Positions 16,996 to 25,640 of a stretch of 64,000 nt of DNA are shown piece by piece. The notes beneath the pieces were generated by a model. That model was given only the letters and a program-made list of their open reading frames with translations, ran no database searches and was not told the DNA's origin. Made by a program: the position numbers and the translations under genes. Each line of letters opens with the position of its first letter. The stretch's first letter is position 1. This DNA is from JTS-RE9 sp964649195 (GTDB lineage Bacteria; Planctomycetota; Phycisphaerae; Phycisphaerales; Phycisphaeraceae): contig CAZYPK010000003.1 of assembly GCA_964649195.1 (NCBI GenBank), forward strand, positions 11,348 to 75,347, read 5' to 3'.

Positions 16996-17501
16996 TTCAC
17001 ACTCATCCTTCCCGTCACGCCATCGAGGGTGATGACCTTCCGGTCCGTGCCGTTGCGGAGTTGGATCGTGCCGGCGCCATTGGGTTTGCCGAAGCCGTCG
17101 AACTTGATCGGGTTGGATGCGTTGCCGGCGATGGAGGCGGCCAGGGCGCTGGTCTGGTAGGGGCCTTCGTTGAGCGAGACGGTGGAGATGACCACGTTGT
17201 CGCCGTTCTCATCCAGCCTGGAGATGGTGTACGTTCTGGCGAGGTAGTTGAAGGTCAGCGTGCGCGAGGAACTGGAGGCGATCGCCTCCTGCTGGGCGTA
17301 CTCGATGTCACCGGTGAGGCGTCGGGCGGCGGCATCGAGCTTGTACCGCGTGGCGGAGTTGAAGAAGCGAGGCACGGCAATGGATGCGATGACCGCGGTG
17401 ATCGCCACGACCATCGTCAGCTCCACCAGCGTGAAACCGGATGTTCGATGTGCAGCGTCGCCGCAAGACAATCCTCGTGATGGGTTTCCGTGCTTCTCCA
17501 T
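16992..17501 (-). CDS. gspH: Type II secretion pseudopilin, GspH/FimT-like
   Basis: 169 residues. The leader ends TSG|FTLVELTMVVAITAVIASIAVPRFF, a canonical prepilin site. It is followed by a FimT/GspH-type helix and strands (DIEYAQQEAIASSSSRTLTF). ATG 17501 is chosen because the upstream codons are repeat DNA. It overlaps the downstream gspJ-like start by four bases. GspH is a minor pseudopilin in the tip or shaft. Confidence 0.8.
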   Translation of the reverse strand: MEKHGNPSRGLSCGDAAHRTSGFTLVELTMVVAITAVIASIAVPRFFNSATRYKLDAAARRLTGDIEYAQQEAIASSSSRTLTFNYLARTYTISRLDENGDNVVISTVSLNEGPYQTSALAASIAGNASNPIKFDGFGKPNGAGTIQLRNGTDRKVITLDGVTGRMSVK

Positions 17502-17502
17502 G

Positions 17503-17664
17503 TTCGGATATCGGATATCGGATTTCGGATTTCGGATTTGAGATTCGGAGGCGGAAGCAGAATCTGAGATTTGAAATTTGAGATTTGAGATTTCAAATCC
17601 GCAATCCGAAATCCCAAATCCCAAATCCCAAATCCGAAATCCGAAATCCCAAATCCGAAATCCC
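17503..17664. repeat. AAATCCG/AAATCTC foldback upstream of gspH
   Basis: Left arm of TCGGATATCGGATATCGGAT and TTTCGGA units (17503-17548), a short loop, then TGAGATTTGAAATTTGAGAT and a right arm of AATCCGAAATCCCAAATCCC units (17596-17664), complementary with drift. All arms have a 7-bp period. Confidence 0.85.
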
Positions 17665-17770
17665 TCCTCAACGACGATCCGCCCGGCGGTCCGTTCGTAA
17701 ACGGTCAGCCGAGCGGATCACCTTTCGATTCACCTCGATTGTGCGAGCGGGCGGGTTCGGAAAGACTCAT

Positions 17771-17855
17771 GGGTGACCTGAATAACCTCACGTCCAAGCC
17801 GCTTGCGGCGTAGCAATCCCTTGATGCACGGCAATCGGGGGTTATTCAGAAGTCC
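17771..17855 (-). repeat. Family A element, copy 4
   Basis: Minus-strand orientation: GGGTGACCTGAATAACC to GGTTATTCAGAAGTCCC, with the core AAGCCGCTTGCGGCGTAG and the extended middle also seen in copies 3 and 6. It ends about 30 bases from the gspG stop. Confidence 0.88.
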
Positions 17856-17884
17856 CTCATCCTTCGGCCCGCCTCGCGTCAGGG

Positions 17885-18367
17885 TCAAAAGTCCTTGAAG
17901 GGTTTGCCGGATTCGTCCTTTTCGGTGGCGGCGAGGTTGGCGGTGATTTCGCCGGTCGTCGCGTTGTAGGCCCAGCCGAAGCCGGCGGTGCCCAGGGTGT
18001 CGGTGATGCCGGCGTTGCCCTTGTTGGTGCCCACGGGCAGGGCGGGGATTTTGCGGATGTAGGGGCCGTAGATGAACCCGGCGGTCTTGCCGTCGCCGTC
18101 ATCGACGGCGCCGTCCGCCTTGGTCAGCTTGGTGAGCTGATCGACGAACTTGGCCTGCGTCGGGAACGCCCCGCCATGCTCGGCGGCATAAAGATCGATG
18201 GCGTTGCGAAGCGTCGCCAGATCGCTGATCAGCGCCGACTCGGAAGCCCCGGTCGTGCCCCGGCTCATGCGGGGAATCGCAATCGCGCCGATGATGCCGA
18301 TGATCACAACCACGATCACCAACTCGATCAAACTGAAACCCGCGTTGTTCTTTGTCATCTTGTTCAT
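17885..18367 (-). CDS. gspG: Type II secretion major pseudopilin, GspG-like
   Basis: 160 residues. The leader MNKMTKNNAG|FSLIELVIVVVIIGIIGAIAIPRM is the canonical GspG/type IV pilin start, followed by the long helix (LISDLATLRNAIDLYAAEHG) and a GspG-like C-terminal region. ATG 18367 has GGAGG eight bases upstream. GspG normally polymerises into the pseudopilus. It heads the H-J-I-K-like series but is separated from gspH by about 380 bp of repeats. Confidence 0.85.
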   Translation of the reverse strand: MNKMTKNNAGFSLIELVIVVVIIGIIGAIAIPRMSRGTTGASESALISDLATLRNAIDLYAAEHGGAFPTQAKFVDQLTKLTKADGAVDDGDGKTAGFIYGPYIRKIPALPVGTNKGNAGITDTLGTAGFGWAYNATTGEITANLAATEKDESGKPFKDF

Positions 18368-18404
18368 CGAACCGGCCTCCTTCAATGGTGGATTGTTCAT
18401 CCAT

Positions 18405-18471
18405 GAGCCTCGGTCGTGTACCCACGAATCCGATGGCTACGATCTACTTCGTCGATCCCGAACCGAGGCTT
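18405..18471. other. Leader region of gspG with inverted repeat
   Basis: The 168-base gap between the gspC-like stop and gspG carries GAGCCTCGGT (18405-18414) and ACCGAGGCTT (18462-18471), nine of ten bases paired, and an A8 run on the minus strand near 18496. No recognised operator. Confidence 0.3.
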
Positions 18472-18535
18472 GAGTCGTCCGCATCGCAAAACGAATTTTT
18501 TTTCCCGCATCGCCCCGATGTTGTCGTACACGTTC

Positions 18536-19159
18536 TCAGTCGCCCGCCTTCGTGAGCGATCCCGCCGGCGCCGGCAGCGACAGCTCGACCCGTCGGCCAT
18601 CCTTCTCGAAGATCGCCGACCGCTTGGTGACTTCGATCAACGTGAAGCCATCGACCACCTTGCCCAGCACGACGGTCTGGTTGTTGATGATCGCCGCCCC
18701 GCCGTGGGCGTTGTTCACCAGCGCCAGCAGCTTGTGGGTGTTGGTGAACGCCTGCACCTCATCCACTTTCACCACCGGCCTGGCCTTGGGTTGCTCCTTT
18801 TTAAGCCAGCCCGAAGCGGGAAGAAAGGCGTCCTCCACCTGCGCCAAATCGAAGCTCTCGGATTCGGCGATCTTGTCCAGCCGACCCGCCAGCGTCATGG
18901 TGCGCGCGGTCGGCGAACCGGCGGAGGCCCCCGACGCACGGGCGGACCCCGGGGCGAACCCGGTGGTGGTTCCGGGGATGGTTCCGGGGGCGGGGGTGAC
19001 TCCGGGGGTGGGCGTCGGCGACAGGCTCGCCTCGGTCTGGCTGGGCCCGGTCGCCCCGCCATCCAGAAGGATGCGATCGACCCCCAGCCCGCCCAGCGCC
19101 AGAGCCAGAATCACCACGTAGGCTTTGCGCTGCTTGGATGTGTTGTTGTTGGTGCTCAT
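18536..19159 (-). CDS. Type II secretion GspC/GspB-like inner membrane protein
   Basis: 207 residues. One N-terminal membrane segment (AYVVILALALGGLGVDRILL), a Pro/Thr/Gly-rich linker (near 45-70, from short GGGGTGACTCC-type repeats), then a C-terminal domain with AAIINNQTVVLGKVVDGFTL and EKDGRRVELSLP. The last part matches the GspB/GspC homology-region pattern, in which it links the inner membrane platform to the secretin. It lies just upstream of gspG. ATG 19159 is used; an in-frame TTG lies three codons earlier. Exact subtype not certain. Confidence 0.65.
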   Translation of the reverse strand: MSTNNNTSKQRKAYVVILALALGGLGVDRILLDGGATGPSQTEASLSPTPTPGVTPAPGTIPGTTTGFAPGSARASGASAGSPTARTMTLAGRLDKIAESESFDLAQVEDAFLPASGWLKKEQPKARPVVKVDEVQAFTNTHKLLALVNNAHGGAAIINNQTVVLGKVVDGFTLIEVTKRSAIFEKDGRRVELSLPAPAGSLTKAGD

Positions 19160-19239
19160 GACCTTCAAGCAAACGATATGAAAATATCCCCGGCAAGGTC
19201 TGGTTCGAGGTTATCTTCGACGAATCTTGGGGGAAGGCA

Positions 19240-19413
19240 TAAAGGCACGAAGGCACGAAGGCACGGAGGGGGAAGGCAAGTTTCGGGTTCCAGGTCGGCG
19301 GAAAGACATGAAGGGGATTTCAAATTCGAAATCTCAAATCCGAAATCCGAAATCCGAAATCCGAAATCATCCCAACTCGGAACTCGGAACTCGAAACCCG
19401 GAACTTTTCCCCC
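19240..19413 (-). repeat. Composite foldback, family E copy 3
   Basis: Reverse orientation: GGCACGAAGGCACGAAGGCA, GGTTCCAGGTCGGCGGAAAG ACATGAAGGGG (the shared linker in reverse), TTTCAAATTCGAAATCTCAA, five CCGAAAT units, CATCCCAACTCGGAACTCGG. It fills the gap up to the TauE stop. Confidence 0.88.
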
Positions 19414-19418
19414 TCCGC

Positions 19419-20252
19419 TCACATCATCTTCCACACCGGCAGCATCAGCCGCCAGATCGAGACCATCATCAGCACGATGAACGCCAGCCGGACTTGTCGC
19501 GTGGGCAGCACGTGGGTGAGCTTCGCCCCCAAGTGGCCGCCGATCCAGCAGGTGGGGGCGAGCAGGGCCGCCAACAGAAGGCTGACGCGGATGTCGTAGC
19601 CCAGATCGGACAGCGTGAGATTCTTGAAGATGGCGCCGATGACGGCGCTGATGCAGATGATCGCCGAGCTGTTGGCGATGCACGTTTTCAGCGGCAGCCT
19701 CAGCGCCACCTGCTGCAAGGGGACCGCCACCGCCCCGCCGCCGACGCCTGTCAGTCCGGCGATGATCCCCATCACCACGCCGACAAAAATGCAGCGCGGC
19801 AGGGTGATCCTCGCTTCGGCGCCATCCTCGCGCCGCTGCGCGGCAACGCCGAGCCGGCGTATGTTCACAACCGTCACGTATGACAACAGTCCCGCAAGCA
19901 CCGCTCCGAGCCAGATGGCGCCATTCACCCCTTTGAACAAATTGCTCAGCCAGACGCCGACGATCACAAACAACGCCGCCGCCGGGAGCATCCAGCGGAT
20001 CGCCTGAACGTGGATCGCCCCGGCCTTGTAATGCCTGCGGGCGGCAGGCACCGACACCGCAATGTTGGCGATCATCGCGGCGGCCTGATAGACGTGCTGG
20101 TTCAGGTGATCCCTCGCCGCCTGCCCGAACATCATCACCAACCCCGGCAACATGACCACGCTGCCGCCCACCCCCAGCAGACCGCCCAGCAGACCGCCCA
20201 GCAGACCGATCGAGGCGATACCCAGGATATGGAGCGTGTCCAGTTCGATCAT
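19419..20252 (-). CDS. TauE/SafE family membrane exporter
   Basis: 277 residues with about eight hydrophobic helices. The family GG-rich motifs appear twice: LLGGLLGGLLGVGGSVVMLP near residue 17 and GIIAGLTGVGGGAVAVPL near 145. TauE/SafE proteins export sulfite, sulfoacetate or similar organosulfur anions; the substrate here is unknown. ATG 20252 overlaps the upstream gene's stop by four bases, so the two are co-translated. Family assignment is firm. Confidence 0.88.
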   Translation of the reverse strand: MIELDTLHILGIASIGLLGGLLGGLLGVGGSVVMLPGLVMMFGQAARDHLNQHVYQAAAMIANIAVSVPAARRHYKAGAIHVQAIRWMLPAAALFVIVGVWLSNLFKGVNGAIWLGAVLAGLLSYVTVVNIRRLGVAAQRREDGAEARITLPRCIFVGVVMGIIAGLTGVGGGAVAVPLQQVALRLPLKTCIANSSAIICISAVIGAIFKNLTLSDLGYDIRVSLLLAALLAPTCWIGGHLGAKLTHVLPTRQVRLAFIVLMMVSIWRLMLPVWKMM

Positions 20253-21229
20253 CCCTGCACTTCCAGCCTCCGTTGCTCCCGCCGCATCATCGCCAGTGGT
20301 CGCACGGGAATCCAGGGCGTTCTTTGCCGCTGCTGCGCCAGCACCACCCGCCCTGCAAACCGCGCATCGCCGCTGAACACCTCGCGCACGATCTCCTCCG
20401 AATTGCACTGTTGACTGCGATGCAGAAGCACGATCCGCTGCGGATTGCCCGCCGGGCTTGCATCGGCGATCCGCCGGCAGGCTTCGAGCGATTGCTCGTT
20501 CGACAAATGACCATGACCGCCCATGATCCGCTGCTTCAAAAGCTCCGGGCGGTCGCTCGTCAGTTGCATCCGCGGATCGTAATTGCACTCGATGAGCAAC
20601 ACATCCACGCCCGCAAAGGCACGAATCATTTCATCAGGCACATGCCCCAGATCGGTCGCCAGCCCCACGCGACCGTGCGGCGAACTCAGGTGAAACGCAC
20701 TGCTCCCCTTGGCGTCGTGCGGAAGGCGGACCGCGCTCACCGCCAGTTGCTCGTCCTCCTGTTCCGCCGTCCAGGGCGCGAACGGATCAGCCTCGAAGAA
20801 TCGGACGAGATCGGCGCCATACAGCCGCTCGCTCCCTTTCACGCGATCCAGATCATCCCGATGCCAGCGGTGCAGATGGAGCGGGATGCGAAAGCCGATC
20901 ATCGTGTCGATCCAGGCCGGTCGAAAGTGATCCTGATCCAGATGGGTGATGCAGATGGCGGCAAGATCGCCGACCTTCAGCCCGATCGGATCCAGCCGCC
21001 GGTCGGTGGCCACCGGACCAAAGCCCGCGTCGATGAGCATCGCCTTCGCACCGATGCGGACCACGGTGGAGTTGCCGCCCGAACCGGACCCGAGCACGCA
21101 AACCTGCATGGCATCCCGCAAGTGATCCGCCCGCACCGCAGCCGCCGCCCCGCCGACCGCCACAGGCGCCGCAGGCGAAGCCGCCACCTCGTCAAACAGC
21201 CTGTATTGATGTTTGAAAGACATCTTCAT
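20249..21229 (-). CDS. Metallo-beta-lactamase fold hydrolase (YycJ/WalJ-like)
   Basis: 326 residues. After an N-terminal Ala-rich stretch the fold starts VCVLGSGSGGNSTVV near residue 43, with the metal motif THLDQDHF (HxDxDH variant of HxHxDH) near 93, an AAFHL-type middle (SSAFHLSSPHGRVGLATDLG) and a late IECNYD. The first metal-binding His is replaced by Asp/Gln spacing, as in some YycJ-like proteins. The family includes a 5'-3' exonuclease-like subgroup. The start is ATG 21229 or 21223. Coupled to the TauE gene. Confidence 0.8.
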   Translation of the reverse strand: MKMSFKHQYRLFDEVAASPAAPVAVGGAAAAVRADHLRDAMQVCVLGSGSGGNSTVVRIGAKAMLIDAGFGPVATDRRLDPIGLKVGDLAAICITHLDQDHFRPAWIDTMIGFRIPLHLHRWHRDDLDRVKGSERLYGADLVRFFEADPFAPWTAEQEDEQLAVSAVRLPHDAKGSSAFHLSSPHGRVGLATDLGHVPDEMIRAFAGVDVLLIECNYDPRMQLTSDRPELLKQRIMGGHGHLSNEQSLEACRRIADASPAGNPQRIVLLHRSQQCNSEEIVREVFSGDARFAGRVVLAQQRQRTPWIPVRPLAMMRREQRRLEVQG

Positions 21230-21240
21230 AATAACCCAAG

Positions 21241-21315
21241 GAAACTCCCGAATAACCCCACACCCCAGCCGCTTGCGGCGTGGCAAGATACATCGGTGTG
21301 TTATCCAAAAATCCC
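21241..21315 (-). repeat. Family A element, copy 5
   Basis: GAAACTCCCGAATAACC to CCCAGAAGTCCCC, with the core CAGCCGCTTGCGGCGTGG, 12 bases upstream of the metallo-beta-lactamase gene start. The right terminal repeat is partly degenerate. Confidence 0.8.
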
Positions 21316-21390
21316 AGAAGTCCCCAAGGCCAATCTTATCACCATTTCGGAAAGGCCTCCGGGCCGTTTAATCCTCCGCCGCATCACCGG

Positions 21391-21545
21391 AAGCAAAAGC
21401 TCCAAATCGCAAACTCCAAATTGCAAACAAACTCGAAAGCGAGCCAAAGCGGGCAAAACCGATCCGAATCCGGATTCCGTTTGATTGTATTTTTTGTTCT
21501 TGGAGCTTGTTTGGAGTTTGAGATTTGTCATTTGGAACTTCCGAC
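21391..21545. repeat. Foldback upstream of the aldo/keto reductase gene
   Basis: Left arm CTCCAAATCGCAAACTCCAA to GCAAACAAACTC (21393-21427). The loop includes the palindrome ATCCGAATCCGGATTCCG. Right arm GAGCTTGTTTGGAGTTTGAG to CATTTGGA (21502-21538). Downstream (21576-21610) are CCCGGGGGCCTCC repeats. No gene is seen in 21316-21704. Confidence 0.75.
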
Positions 21546-21704
21546 AAAGCGGGCGCCGAGAATTAAACGACCCTGTCGAGGGCCCCCGGGGGCCTCCGGG
21601 GGCCTCCGGTGGCCCGCGAATTGCCGCGCTCGCCGCAGATGCTACGCTGTTGGCCCGCCGTTTCGCACCCTTGATCCGCTTCGGCACGCCTACCGAGAAG
21701 TCCC

Positions 21705-22649
21705 ATGCAATTTCGCTCCCTTGGCAGCACCGGCCTCAAGCTTTCCGCCCTCTCCTTCGGCGCCTCCTCCCTGGGCCAGGAGTTCCGCAAGGTCGATCTC
21801 ACGCAGGCCATGCAGTCGGTCCATGTCGCCCTCGATCTGGGCATGAACTTCATCGACACCTCCCCCTTCTATGGCCGGGGCACCAGCGAATGTCTGCTCG
21901 GCTTCATCCTGCGCGACATCCCGCGCGACAAGTACCTCCTGGGCAGCAAGCTGGGCCGCTACGATGCCGACCACTTCGACTTCTCCGCCAGACGGGTGGC
22001 CGAGAGCGTGGATGTCAGCCTCAAACGCATGGGCGTGGACCATCTGGACATCATGCTCTGCCACGACATCGAGTTTGTCGAGATGTCGCAGATCGTCAAT
22101 GAAACAATCCCCGCCCTTCGCAAAATACAGAAGGCGGGCAAGGTCAGACACATCGGCATCAGCGGCTACCCGATGAACATATTCAGGTATGTTCTGGACC
22201 GCACCGACCTGGATGTGGTTCTTTCATACAATCACTATACATTGCAGAACACCATGTTCGCCGACCTGACGCCCTACCTCAAGTCGAGGAACGTGGGCAT
22301 CATGAATGCCGCCCCGTTCTCCGCCAGGCTGCTCACCAACGCCCCGCTTCCCGCCTGGCACAAGGCGACCCCGCAGGTCCGCGCAGTCGCCAAGGCCGCC
22401 GCCGACCACTGCGCCGCCAGGGGCGTGGATATCGCCCAGCTTGCCCTGCAATACGCCATCGCCAACGAGGACATGGCCACCTGCATCGTCGGCTCCGCCT
22501 CGCCGGACAACGTCCGCAAGTGGGTCCAGTGGGCCGACCAGCCGATCAACCAGACGCTGCTGAAGGAAGTGCTCGACATCCTCGAGCCCATACACAACTG
22601 GTTCTATATTGAAGGCAGGCCGAAGAATAATGACCGGACGCCGGTGTGA
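21705..22649 (+). CDS. Aldo/keto reductase, L-fucose/L-galactose dehydrogenase-like
   Basis: 314 residues of the AKR TIM barrel. It has the N-terminal LGSTGLKLSALSFGASSLG, the catalytic Asp51 and Tyr56 in NFIDTSPFYGRG, a Lys in LGSKLGRYDAD, and VDHLDIMLCHDIEF for the catalytic His. The NAD(P)-binding end is GSASPDNVRKWVQW. This subgroup oxidises L-galactose, L-fucose or related 6-deoxy sugars to lactones. The neighbouring fucU-like and lactonase-like genes support L-fucose or a close relative as substrate (inference). Confidence 0.85.
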   Translation: MQFRSLGSTGLKLSALSFGASSLGQEFRKVDLTQAMQSVHVALDLGMNFIDTSPFYGRGTSECLLGFILRDIPRDKYLLGSKLGRYDADHFDFSARRVAESVDVSLKRMGVDHLDIMLCHDIEFVEMSQIVNETIPALRKIQKAGKVRHIGISGYPMNIFRYVLDRTDLDVVLSYNHYTLQNTMFADLTPYLKSRNVGIMNAAPFSARLLTNAPLPAWHKATPQVRAVAKAAADHCAARGVDIAQLALQYAIANEDMATCIVGSASPDNVRKWVQWADQPINQTLLKEVLDILEPIHNWFYIEGRPKNNDRTPV

Positions 22650-22705
22650 ATTAAATGACCGAAGGCTTGACAATAGGGGCGCCTGAGAACACAGGATTAT
22701 GTGTC

Positions 22706-23497
22706 ATGCACCTTGTATATATCGATGAGTCCGGCAATACCGGAACCAATTTGGATGACCCGCAACAACCTGTGTTTGTTCTATGCGCCATGATCGTCGC
22801 TGAGGATCACTGGCAAAATCTTGAAACGGAACTTCGAACGGCACTCGATGAACTGCTTCCCCAATGGCGTGACATCGAAGGGTTCGAGGTGCATGCGGCG
22901 GACTTGCGCAACGGACGCGGATGCTTTGAAGGCGTCCGTGTGGATGATCGGATCTCACTAAGGGACACTTGGATGCGGATAGGCGCAAGGCACGGAGTCA
23001 AGCTTATCCACCGCCCGATCCACAAGAAGAGATTCGCCATGTGGCAGGCAAAGGAATTCAGCGGCGGATTGAAATTGAATCCACACGTACCTGCTTTCGC
23101 GCTCTTGTCACGATGTGTTGACAGTTACCTTAGATCGCTCCCCGGTTCGCCCAGAGGCATGCTGATCTCTGACGATAACAAGGAGATCGTGAAGGATGTT
23201 GAAAAGTCGATCCGGGCGCTGCGCGATTTCGATGGAAAGCTAAGATTGAACCAGATCATCGAGAAAGGCTTTTTCATCGATTCACAAACAAGCCTGCCAC
23301 TTCAGTTGTGCGACCTGTTTGCACTCAGCCTGCGAAAAAAGGCTGAATCTGACGGCGGAAGCGAAATGAAACCCTTTGACAAACAAGGCATCGCCATCGC
23401 AGCCGGCCTTGTTCACGAAGACAAAACCGAAGAAATGGATGTGCTGACATGGTTCACGGAGCACCACACCAATAAAAAGAGCGGCCAGGGGGACTAA
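22706..23497 (+). CDS. DUF3800 domain protein
   Basis: 263 residues starting MHLVYIDESGNTGTNL, the N-terminal acidic motif (YIDESG) that marks DUF3800. Later come SLPLQLCDLFAL and conserved acidic positions (LISDDNKE), giving an RNase H-like pattern. The family is often found in mobile or defence contexts; no activity is firmly assigned. ATG 22706 has AGGA nine bases upstream. It is less GC-biased than its neighbours and sits inside a sugar catabolic cluster, which suggests acquisition by transfer. Confidence 0.88.
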   Translation: MHLVYIDESGNTGTNLDDPQQPVFVLCAMIVAEDHWQNLETELRTALDELLPQWRDIEGFEVHAADLRNGRGCFEGVRVDDRISLRDTWMRIGARHGVKLIHRPIHKKRFAMWQAKEFSGGLKLNPHVPAFALLSRCVDSYLRSLPGSPRGMLISDDNKEIVKDVEKSIRALRDFDGKLRLNQIIEKGFFIDSQTSLPLQLCDLFALSLRKKAESDGGSEMKPFDKQGIAIAAGLVHEDKTEEMDVLTWFTEHHTNKKSGQGD

Positions 23498-23660
23498 CCC
23501 AGAGTCGACTGACGTCGGCCCATGACTGGTCGCTGCCCTATTATATCGACGGTCCGCTTGATTTGTAAAGCGAGATTTTGCTTTCCCTCCAACATTTTTG
23601 CACCTCATCGACCGATTGTGATGCAAAGCCAATGATTACACGATTTTAAGATTGTTCCCC

Positions 23661-24686
23661 ATGATGATGAAAGCCCTCCTCCTCGAAGCCCCGCAAAGCT
23701 TCAAACATATAGAGATCGACGAACCCGCATCCCCCGCCGCCGGCGAAGCGATGGTGCGCGTCCATCGCGTCGGGGTCTGCGGCACCGATATCAGCGGCTA
23801 CCTCGGCAAGATGCCCTTCTTCAGCTATCCGCGAATTCCCGGTCACGAACTGGGCGTTGAAGTGCTGGCCATCGGCGAGGGCGTCGCCAACATCAAGCCC
23901 GGCGACCGCTGCTCCGTCGAACCCTACATGAACTGCGGCAACTGCCTGGCCTGCCGCAAGGGGGCGGGCAACTGCTGTGCGAATCTCAAGGTGCTGGGCG
24001 TGATGATGGATGGCGGCCTGCGCGAGCGGTTCGTCCTGCCTGCACGCAAGCTGCATCCATCCTCCCGACTGCAATACGACCAACTGGCCCTCGTCGAAAC
24101 CCTCGCCATCGGCTGCCACGCGGTCAACCGCTGCACACCGCAGCCCGGCGAGAATATACTGATCATCGGCGCCGGACCCATCGGCCTGGCGACCCTTGAG
24201 TTCGTCAAGCTCACCGGCGCACGCTCGATCATCCTCGACATGAACGAAACCCGCCTTCACTTCTGCAAGGAACAGATGGGCGCCGATGAAACCATCAAGC
24301 TTTCCGACAATGTGGAGAAGGACCTGCGCGACGCCACCGGCGGCGACCTGCCCGATGTCGTCATCGACGCCACCGGCAACAACAAGTCCATGTCCGACGC
24401 CTTCGGCTACATCGCCCCCACCGGCCGCCTGGTTTACGTCGGCATCACCACGCAGGAAGTCGCCTTCAAACACACCGTCTTCCATCGCCCCGAAGGCACC
24501 CTCCTGTGCAGCCGAAACGCGCTGCCCGCCGACTTCGCCCGCATCATCCAACTGATCGAGCAAGGCACGATCGACACCAAACCCTGGATCACCCACCGCA
24601 CGCCGTTCGACAAGGTCATCGAAACATTCCCCGCCTACACAAAACCCGAAACCGGCGTGATCAAGGCGATCATCGAAGTCGCATGA
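23661..24686 (+). CDS. Zinc-dependent medium-chain alcohol/polyol dehydrogenase
   Basis: 341 residues. Catalytic zinc ligands in GVCGTDISGY (Cys near 38) and GHELGVEV. The structural zinc site is NCGNCLACRKGAGNCC near 90-105. Rossmann motif IIGAGPIGLATLEF near 168. Related enzymes include sorbitol and L-threonine dehydrogenases and L-gulonate or L-fuconate oxidising enzymes. In this cluster it probably oxidises a sugar or sugar acid; the substrate cannot be read from sequence. ATG 23661 is the first of three tandem ATGs. Confidence 0.88.
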   Translation: MMMKALLLEAPQSFKHIEIDEPASPAAGEAMVRVHRVGVCGTDISGYLGKMPFFSYPRIPGHELGVEVLAIGEGVANIKPGDRCSVEPYMNCGNCLACRKGAGNCCANLKVLGVMMDGGLRERFVLPARKLHPSSRLQYDQLALVETLAIGCHAVNRCTPQPGENILIIGAGPIGLATLEFVKLTGARSIILDMNETRLHFCKEQMGADETIKLSDNVEKDLRDATGGDLPDVVIDATGNNKSMSDAFGYIAPTGRLVYVGITTQEVAFKHTVFHRPEGTLLCSRNALPADFARIIQLIEQGTIDTKPWITHRTPFDKVIETFPAYTKPETGVIKAIIEVA

Positions 24687-24699
24687 TCCGCATATTTGG

Positions 24700-24719
24700 C
24701 CGTTCGCCTTGGCGAACGG
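24700..24719. promoter_or_regulatory. Leader palindrome, family I
   Basis: CCGTTCGCC-TT-GGCGAACGG, a perfect 20-bp palindrome, 58 bases before the next start codon and preceded by CATATTTGG. The copy at 26977-26996 is in reverse order (followed by CCAAATA). Confidence 0.5.
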
Positions 24720-24777
24720 CGTATTGCTTCAATGTATTGTCCGAATGTATCCTCCGTATCCATATAACGATCCCGCA

Positions 24778-25608
24778 ATGAGTCCATGTATGAAATCCGC
24801 CATCACCATCAGCCTGGTCCCCGAAGCGCGCGGCGGCCCCTTTGTCTATTGGGACGACCTCCCGACCGCCTGCCGCCGGGCGGCAACGCTGGGGTTCGAT
24901 GCGGTGGAAATCTTCGCGCCCGGTCCCGAGGCGATCGACACAACCTTCGTGAAGATGCTCACCGGCGACCTGGGCCTGTCCGTCGCAGCCGTGGGCACGG
25001 GCGCGGGCTGGGTGAAACACAGGCTCCACCTCGTGCAACCGGACGAAGCCGCCCGTCGCCAGGCGATCGACTTCATCAAGTCGATCATCGACCTCGGCGC
25101 GCCGCTGAGCGCACCGGCCATCATCGGCTCCATGCAGGGCCGCTGGGGCGAAGGCGTTGACAAAGCCCGGGCTTTTGACTGGTTGCGCGAGGCTCTCAAC
25201 GAGCTGGGCGAACATGCCCGCGAGGCCGGCACGCTTCTATTTTACGAGCCGCTGAATCGGTATGAAACAAACATGGTGAACACCGCCGCCGCCGGGGTTG
25301 AACTGCTTGATACACTGGCCACGCGAAACGTGAAGCTGCTCTCGGACCTGTTCCATATGAACATCGAGGAGACGGACATCGCCCAGGCTCTGCGACACGG
25401 CGGGGAGCACATCGGCCACATTCACTTCGTGGATTCCAACCGTCGCCCCGCCGGCTGCGGGCACATGAGCTACGAGCCGATCGTTGCCGCCCTTCGGGAT
25501 GTTGCTTACTCAGGCTATCTTTCCGCCGAGGCTTTGCCCTGGCCTGATTCCGATGCGGCAGCCAAACAGACGATCGATGCGTACCGAAAGTACACTTCGC
25601 TTTCCTGA
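24778..25608 (+). CDS. Sugar phosphate isomerase/epimerase, TIM barrel
   Basis: 276 residues of the AP endonuclease 2/xylose isomerase-like barrel. Metal and substrate residues are in LLFYEPLNRYETNMVN (Glu near 155), KLLSDLFHMNIEE, GHIHFVDSNR and GYLSAEALP. Such proteins include hydroxypyruvate isomerases, tagatose 3-epimerases and 2-keto-myo-inositol isomerases. The specificity is unknown. ATG 24778 and ATG 24790 are both possible starts. Part of the sugar cluster. Confidence 0.85.
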   Translation: MSPCMKSAITISLVPEARGGPFVYWDDLPTACRRAATLGFDAVEIFAPGPEAIDTTFVKMLTGDLGLSVAAVGTGAGWVKHRLHLVQPDEAARRQAIDFIKSIIDLGAPLSAPAIIGSMQGRWGEGVDKARAFDWLREALNELGEHAREAGTLLFYEPLNRYETNMVNTAAAGVELLDTLATRNVKLLSDLFHMNIEETDIAQALRHGGEHIGHIHFVDSNRRPAGCGHMSYEPIVAALRDVAYSGYLSAEALPWPDSDAAAKQTIDAYRKYTSLS

Positions 25609-25640
25609 TCGTTCATACACAATACTCAACCATACTCACG

